A stretch of DNA of 12,074 bases from Verrucomicrobiota bacterium (GTDB taxonomy: Bacteria > Verrucomicrobiota > Verrucomicrobiia > Opitutales > Opitutaceae): assembly GCA_023430825.1 (NCBI GenBank), contig JAEYYL010000018.1, positions 1 through 12,074 on the forward strand. The letters run 5' to 3'. Both the position numbers and the translations under genes were made by a program. Under the pieces are notes generated by a model. The model saw nothing but the letters and a program-made list of their open reading frames with translations, was not told where the DNA came from and did not search any database. Shown here one piece after another: positions 6,572 to 12,074 of this stretch. Position 1 is the first letter of the stretch, and each line of letters begins with the position of its first letter.

Positions 6572-6601
6572 ATTCGTGTCCATTCCCGCCCCTTCGTGGT
6601 T
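6572..6601. repeat. Triple 10-nt repeat, ATTCGTG type
   Basis: Three units at exactly 10-nt spacing: ATTCGTGTCC at 6572, a degraded ATTCCCGCCC at 6582 and CTTCGTGGTT at 6592. The last unit ends in CGTGG, as does the last unit of the matching triple at 12039-12067. The sigma-factor frame from GTG 6551 would translate this repeat, which argues for the later start. Confidence 0.55.
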
Positions 6602-6625
6602 GATACGGATCGTCCCGCTCACGCC

Positions 6626-7201
6626 GTGGAAACCGTCGCCGCTCCCCTCTCCGACCACGACCTGATGCTCGCCGTTCGCGATGGCGAACTCGACGCGCTC
6701 GGCGAACTCTTCGAACGCCATCACGGCCCGCTCTACGGCTTCCTCGTGAAACTCACCGGCCAGCGCACCGCCGCCGAGGACATCGCGCAAACCGTTTTCC
6801 AACGGATGCTGAAATACCGCCACACCTACCGCGACGAGGGCAGCTTCACCGCCTGGATGTATCACCTCGCCCGCCGCTGCGCCGCCGACCACTTCCGCAA
6901 ATCCTCCGCCGCCCCCACCGCCGTCGATCCCCACGACCTCGCCGACCGCGCCGACGACCGCCCCAATGCCGGCGACCACGCCATCGCCCGCGACGAAAAA
7001 GCCCTCCTTCACGTCGCCTTGGAACGGCTCGATCGCGACGCCCGCGAGGTCCTCCTCCTCAGCCGTTTCCAGGAACTCTCCTTCGCCGAAATCGCCACCA
7101 TCCTCGAATGCTCCGCCGGCGCCGCCAAGGTTCGCGCCCACCGCGCGCTCAAGGAACTCCGCGATATCTTCCTCACGCTCCAACGCGAAGGCCGCAGCTA
7201 A
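6626..7201 (+). CDS. ECF-type RNA polymerase sigma factor
   Basis: An alternative sigma factor that directs RNA polymerase to a small set of promoters, normally including its own. Region 2 spans about 28-92 (AAEDIAQTVFQRMLKY at 49-64, then FTAWMYHLARRCAADHFRK with the conserved Trp77). An acidic Asp/Ala-rich linker follows, and region 4 spans about 126-182 with the helix-turn-helix REVLLLSRFQELSFAEIATILECSAGAAKVRAHRAL. The layout and length (191 residues) are normal for a group IV sigma factor. I chose the GTG at 6626 (reading VETVAAPLSDHDLML); GTG codons at 6551 and 6596 are possible, but their extra residues come from a repeat. The gene is followed after 21 nt by its anti-sigma factor, so the two are almost surely co-transcribed. 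The ECF subgroup and inducing signal are not evident. Confidence 0.92.
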   Translation: METVAAPLSDHDLMLAVRDGELDALGELFERHHGPLYGFLVKLTGQRTAAEDIAQTVFQRMLKYRHTYRDEGSFTAWMYHLARRCAADHFRKSSAAPTAVDPHDLADRADDRPNAGDHAIARDEKALLHVALERLDRDAREVLLLSRFQELSFAEIATILECSAGAAKVRAHRALKELRDIFLTLQREGRS

Positions 7202-7222
7202 ACCCTAAAATTTCTCCGCGCC

Positions 7223-8050
7223 ATGAACTGCACCCAAGCCCAGGACCGCTTCGCCGAACTCCTCGACGGCCGTCTCGCCGAAACGGATACCGCCCGGGTC
7301 CGCGCGCATCTCGCCGCTTGTCCCGATTGCCAGCGCGAATACTCCTCGCTCGCCCAGACCCTCGCCGCCCTCGACCAGCTCCCCGCCGTCCGCCCGAGCC
7401 CGCGCCTCCGCGCCAATTTCTACGCCGCCCTCGAGGAGGAGAAAAACTCCGCCGCGAGCGTTCGCGCCGCCGTCCAGCGCCGCCAGCACGCCGCCCGCGT
7501 TTCGCTCTGGCGCTGGATTCTCGCACCCGCCGGTGCGCTCGCGCTCGCCTTCGGCGCCTTCCACCTCGGCACGCGTTACGCCGCGCCCATCGCCGCGCCG
7601 GTCGCGTCCACCGACGCCGAAACAAAACGCGAACTCGCCGAGATGCGCGCCAAACTCGAGTCCATCGACCAGCTCGTCGGCATCTCCCTCCTCCAGCAGC
7701 GTTCCACCAGCGAGCGGCTTCAGACCGTCCTCGCCTCGCTCGATCAGAAAAATCCGGATCCGAAAATTCTCTCCAACTTGATCGGCTCGCTCGCCCTCGA
7801 TCCCAGCGTCAACGTCCGCCTCTCCGCCCTCGACGCCCTTTACCCGCACGCCAACCAGCAACTCGTGCGCGACGGCGTGCTCGCCTCCTTCCCGCGCGAA
7901 CAGAACCCGCTCGTGAAGGTCGCGATGATCGACTTCCTCGTCGCCGCCCGCGATCGCAACGCCGCGCCCGAACTCGAGAAACTCGCCCGCGATCCCACGA
8001 TCGACACCGTCATCCGCGACGCCGCCAAGCGCGGCCTCGCCCAACTCTAG
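7223..8050 (+). CDS. Zinc-finger anti-sigma factor with HEAT-like C-terminus
   Basis: A membrane-bound regulator that should hold the upstream ECF sigma factor inactive. The N-terminal ZAS-type domain (about 1-60) has the signature HLAACPDC, giving His29, Cys33 and Cys36, with Cys3 as a possible further ligand. A linker leads to a single membrane span at about 94-117 (SLWRWILAPAGALALAFGAF). Beyond it lies a charged, probably coiled-coil stretch (131-160), then helical-pair repeats at about 181-275 (LALDPSVNVRLSALDAL; LVKVAMIDFLVAARD; TIDTVIRDAAKRGLAQL) that look like HEAT or PBS-type repeats. With the zinc finger in the cytoplasm, the repeat domain would lie in the periplasm as a sensor or protein-binding module. 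Many ZAS anti-sigma factors are shorter and lack such a domain. The gene is 21 nt after the sigma factor and 122 nt before the DUF4097 gene. Confidence 0.87.
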   Translation: MNCTQAQDRFAELLDGRLAETDTARVRAHLAACPDCQREYSSLAQTLAALDQLPAVRPSPRLRANFYAALEEEKNSAASVRAAVQRRQHAARVSLWRWILAPAGALALAFGAFHLGTRYAAPIAAPVASTDAETKRELAEMRAKLESIDQLVGISLLQQRSTSERLQTVLASLDQKNPDPKILSNLIGSLALDPSVNVRLSALDALYPHANQQLVRDGVLASFPREQNPLVKVAMIDFLVAARDRNAAPELEKLARDPTIDTVIRDAAKRGLAQL

Positions 8051-8172
8051 ACTCCATCCCTTTCCACAACCCAACCGGCTGACACCACGAACGAGAACGT
8101 TTGCCCCGGCTTTCGCGCCGGCCTCAGCCCAACCCAAACACAATTCAACTGCGCGCCCACCGCGCCCCTCTC

Positions 8173-9201
8173 ATGAATACCTCCCGTCTGTTTCCTTCCT
8201 TCATCCTCGCAGCCTCCATCGCCGCACTGCTCTTCGTCGCCGCCCGCGCCAGCGACGATGCCGCCACCGCGACGTTCTCCGATCCGTCCAAGCCCGGCAC
8301 GCTCAAGGTCAGCATCGCCAACGGCGACCTTCGCATCCGCGGCGACGACGTCGCCGCCATCACCGTCAAAACCGACCTGCAGCCTCAGCAGACGGGCCGG
8401 CGCGGTGACGGCCTCCGCGTCCTCACCTCCTCCTCCAGCTACTCGCTCGTCGAGAAAAACAATGTCGTCACGCTCAGCCACGGTGGCGACGGCTGGCCGA
8501 GCACACCCAGCGATTTCGACATCGTCGTGCCACGCAACACCAGCGTCGTCATCTCCAACGCCTTCGGCGGCGACATCCATATCGCAGACGTCACCGGCGA
8601 TCTCGAGGTCAAAAGCCTCAACGGCGAAGTGAAGCTCGACGCCGTCGCCGGCGGTGTCCTCGTCGAAACCATGAATGGCGAGATCGAAGTCAACGTCAGC
8701 ACGCTGGTGGAAAACAAGCCTCTCTCCTTCACCTCCATGAACGGCGAGGTCTCGCTCAACATCCCCACCGACGCCAAAGCCAACGTCCGCCTCCGCACGC
8801 ACAACGGTTCCATCCTCACCGATTTCGACGAAGAGCAACTCGTGACCAAGACCACTTCCCTCAAACACGAGGGCGGCCGCAACCGCGGCCCCGGCGTCGT
8901 GGACTCCGAGGAAATCCGCGCCACCGTCCGCGCCGCCGTGCAACTCGGCATGGAAGCCGCGCGCGAAGCGACGCGCGCCGCCCGCGAAGCGATCGATGAA
9001 GCCCGCCGCGAAACCGGCCAATCGATCGAGCACGAGGTCGAGGTTCAACACACCGAAAAGATCGATGTCCCCGTCCCGCCCGTGCCTCCGCTCCCGCCGA
9101 TGACCGGCGGCAAGATCGTCACCGGCACGCTCAACGGCGGCGGCCCCGAGATCCGCATCACCACGATGAACGGCGACGTCACCCTGCGGAAATCCCGGTA
9201 A
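8173..9201 (+). CDS. Exported DUF4097-type beta-strand repeat protein
   Basis: A 342-residue exported protein, likely periplasmic or surface-attached. The ATG at 8173 begins a signal peptide (MNTSRLFPSFILAASIAALL, with ARA before a likely cut near residue 26); the longer frame from TTG 8101 adds 24 residues with no feature. The body is a right-handed beta-helix-like array with recurring Asn/Gly turns: NGDLRI (50), FGGDIHI (131), NGEVKL (150), NGEIEV (168), NGEVSL (190), NGSILT (211), NGGGPEIRI (321) and NGDVTL (333), typical of DUF4097. The repeat array is broken by an insert: an Ala/Arg/Glu-rich helix at about 245-285 and a proline run at 299-309 (VPVPPVPPLPP). It is the third gene of the sigma/anti-sigma operon and is followed by a strong terminator, so it is probably an output or co-regulator of that system. 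Biochemical function is unknown. Confidence 0.83.
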   Translation: MNTSRLFPSFILAASIAALLFVAARASDDAATATFSDPSKPGTLKVSIANGDLRIRGDDVAAITVKTDLQPQQTGRRGDGLRVLTSSSSYSLVEKNNVVTLSHGGDGWPSTPSDFDIVVPRNTSVVISNAFGGDIHIADVTGDLEVKSLNGEVKLDAVAGGVLVETMNGEIEVNVSTLVENKPLSFTSMNGEVSLNIPTDAKANVRLRTHNGSILTDFDEEQLVTKTTSLKHEGGRNRGPGVVDSEEIRATVRAAVQLGMEAAREATRAAREAIDEARRETGQSIEHEVEVQHTEKIDVPVPPVPPLPPMTGGKIVTGTLNGGGPEIRITTMNGDVTLRKSR

Positions 9202-9231
9202 ACGTCGCACGCATCTACCTCGCCTCTCCCG

Positions 9232-9263
9232 AGCGGCGGCCCTCCCCGGCCGCCGCTTTTTTT
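9232..9263 (+). terminator. Intrinsic terminator of the sigma/anti-sigma/DUF4097 operon
   Basis: A perfect 10-bp GC-rich stem, AGCGGCGGCC (9232-9241) and GGCCGCCGCT (9248-9257), with loop CTCCCC, followed by T9257-T9263. It lies 30 nt after the DUF4097 stop. This is a textbook Rho-independent terminator. Confidence 0.93.
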
Positions 9264-9275
9264 GCGCCCACACCC

Positions 9276-9317
9276 GAACTGCAGAACCCAAAACTCCAAA
9301 CCCAAAACCCCAAACCG
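9276..9317. repeat. Degenerate heptamer array, six units (AAAACCC type)
   Basis: Six consecutive 7-nt units on the plus strand, including AGAACCC (9283), AAAACTC (9290), CAAACCC (9297), AAAACCC (9304) and CAAACCG (9311); the first unit (GAACTGC, 9276) is degraded. On the minus strand the units read GGGTTTT or GGGTTTG, related to the GGGTTCA-type units at 6421-6462. It lies just downstream of the terminator, in the gap before hppA. The remainder of the gap (9318-9472) shows no confident promoter. Confidence 0.65.
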
Positions 9318-9472
9318 CCGCGCGCCAGCGCCGCCCCATAAGGTTTCGACCGACACCTGGTAAGTCGCCCTTCACCAGCAGCCCGCGGGCACATTAAGAC
9401 TCGCGAATCGGCCCCGCGCCCGGCACAACGTCCGCGTCCACACCGGCCCGTTCTTTCCAGTCCCCTACCCCT

Positions 9473-11902
<2,430 letters not shown>

Positions 11903-11915
11903 TCCGCCTCGGTGT

Positions 11916-11940
11916 AACCGGGGTCGCCGACCCCGGTTTT
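11916..11940 (+). terminator. Intrinsic terminator 1 after hppA
   Basis: A perfect 10-bp stem, AACCGGGGTC (11916-11925) and GACCCCGGTT (11929-11938), with the tight loop GCC, ending in TTTT (11937-11940). It lies 13 nt after the hppA stop. The T-run is short, which may explain the second terminator just downstream. Confidence 0.85.
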
Positions 11941-11948
11941 CCCCTCTC

Positions 11949-11982
11949 GAGGCCGCGGCTGACCCCGCGGCCTCTTTTTATT
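11949..11982 (+). terminator. Intrinsic terminator 2 after hppA
   Basis: A perfect 10-bp stem, GAGGCCGCGG (11949-11958) and CCGCGGCCTC (11965-11974), with loop CTGACC, followed by TTTTTATTT. It is eight bases after the first terminator, forming a tandem pair. Confidence 0.9.
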
Positions 11983-11988
11983 TCCGAT

Positions 11989-12034
11989 TGTAGCGGCGCT
12001 CTACGAGCGTCGGCGGACACAGACCGCCGCTACA
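11989..12034. repeat. REP-like palindrome, GTAGC type, copy 3 (compound)
   Basis: Outer arms TGTAGCGGCG (11989-11998) and CGCCGCTACA (12025-12034) pair perfectly. Two smaller hairpins lie inside or overlap: CGCTC/GAGCG around TAC (11997-12009), and CGGCGG/CCGCCG around ACACAGA (12011-12029). The whole 46-bp element could form a cruciform or branched RNA. It shares the GTAGCGGC lead with 765-792 and TGTAGC with 3602-3625. Confidence 0.7.
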
Positions 12035-12038
12035 GTCC

Positions 12039-12067
12039 ATCCGTGAATATCCGTGCAATCCGTGGCC
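12039..12067. repeat. Triple 9-10-nt repeat, ATCCGTG type
   Basis: ATCCGTG occurs three times, starting at 12039, 12049 and 12058, with spacings of 10 and 9 nt; the last unit ends in CGTGG. The layout matches the triple at 6572-6601. It abuts the palindrome at 11989-12034 and may continue as repeat past the window edge. No gene was seen from 11903 to the end. Confidence 0.65.
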
Positions 12068-12074
12068 CAAACCC

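Larger units (their letters stand above)
6323..6625. other. Divergent intergenic region dominated by repeats
   Basis: These 303 bases separate the divergent MBL-fold and sigma-factor genes. They hold a hairpin at 6396-6411, a heptamer array at 6421-6462 and a triple 10-nt repeat at 6572-6601, each listed separately. Open frames continue into this region from both sides, but their extra N-termini would be repeat-derived. No convincing -35/-10 pair was found on either strand. Confidence 0.55.

Noticed and set aside
8051..8172. Small hairpin (CCGGC/GCCGG, 8106-8121) between the anti-sigma and DUF4097 genes as a terminator or start of a new operon
   Set aside because: The stem is only 5 bp, no T-run follows and no promoter was seen, so one transcript for all three genes is simpler.

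Overview
The window is GC-rich bacterial chromosome with dense genes, few Shine-Dalgarno sequences and intergenic spaces full of short palindromes and degenerate short-period repeats. The gene content (TonB receptor, ECF sigma/anti-sigma operon with a DUF4097 protein, divergent membrane pyrophosphatase) and the repeat style suggest a Verrucomicrobiota member, perhaps Opitutaceae. This is inference from style and protein resemblance; no 16S or marker gene is present.

Layout. 1-760: a ModB-type molybdate ABC permease; its partner genes, if adjacent, lie left of the window. 879-3578: a small His-rich secreted or membrane protein, then a TonB-dependent receptor with a long His/Asp-rich stretch, most like the zinc receptor ZnuD; together they look like a metal-uptake module. 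3657-4696: an exported alpha/beta hydrolase with Asp at the nucleophile position, preceded by a TATAAT hexamer that overlaps a perfect inverted repeat. 4721-6322 (minus strand): a Tat-exported metallo-beta-lactamase-fold hydrolase, a 73-residue protein of unknown function, and a LapA-domain membrane protein. 6323-6625: a divergent intergenic region made largely of repeats. 6626-9201: ECF sigma factor, zinc-finger anti-sigma factor with a HEAT-like C-terminus, and an exported DUF4097 protein, closed by a strong intrinsic terminator. 9473-11902: an ion-pumping membrane pyrophosphatase of a divergent subfamily, closed by two tandem terminators.

Several starts were moved downstream of the longest ORF because signal peptides begin at the inner start (receptor, hydrolase, MBL protein, DUF4097 protein) or because the extra N-terminus would be encoded by intergenic repeat (sigma factor, MBL protein).

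No tRNA, rRNA, CRISPR array, transposase, phage gene or recognisable defence system was seen. The most notable non-genic signal is two kinds of short-period repeat array (7-nt and 10-nt), each present twice, plus two kinds of REP-like palindrome. The most notable coding signals are the Asp-nucleophile hydrolase with its operator-like site, the HEAT-bearing anti-sigma factor, the helical/proline-rich insert in the DUF4097 protein, and the pyrophosphatase subfamily.
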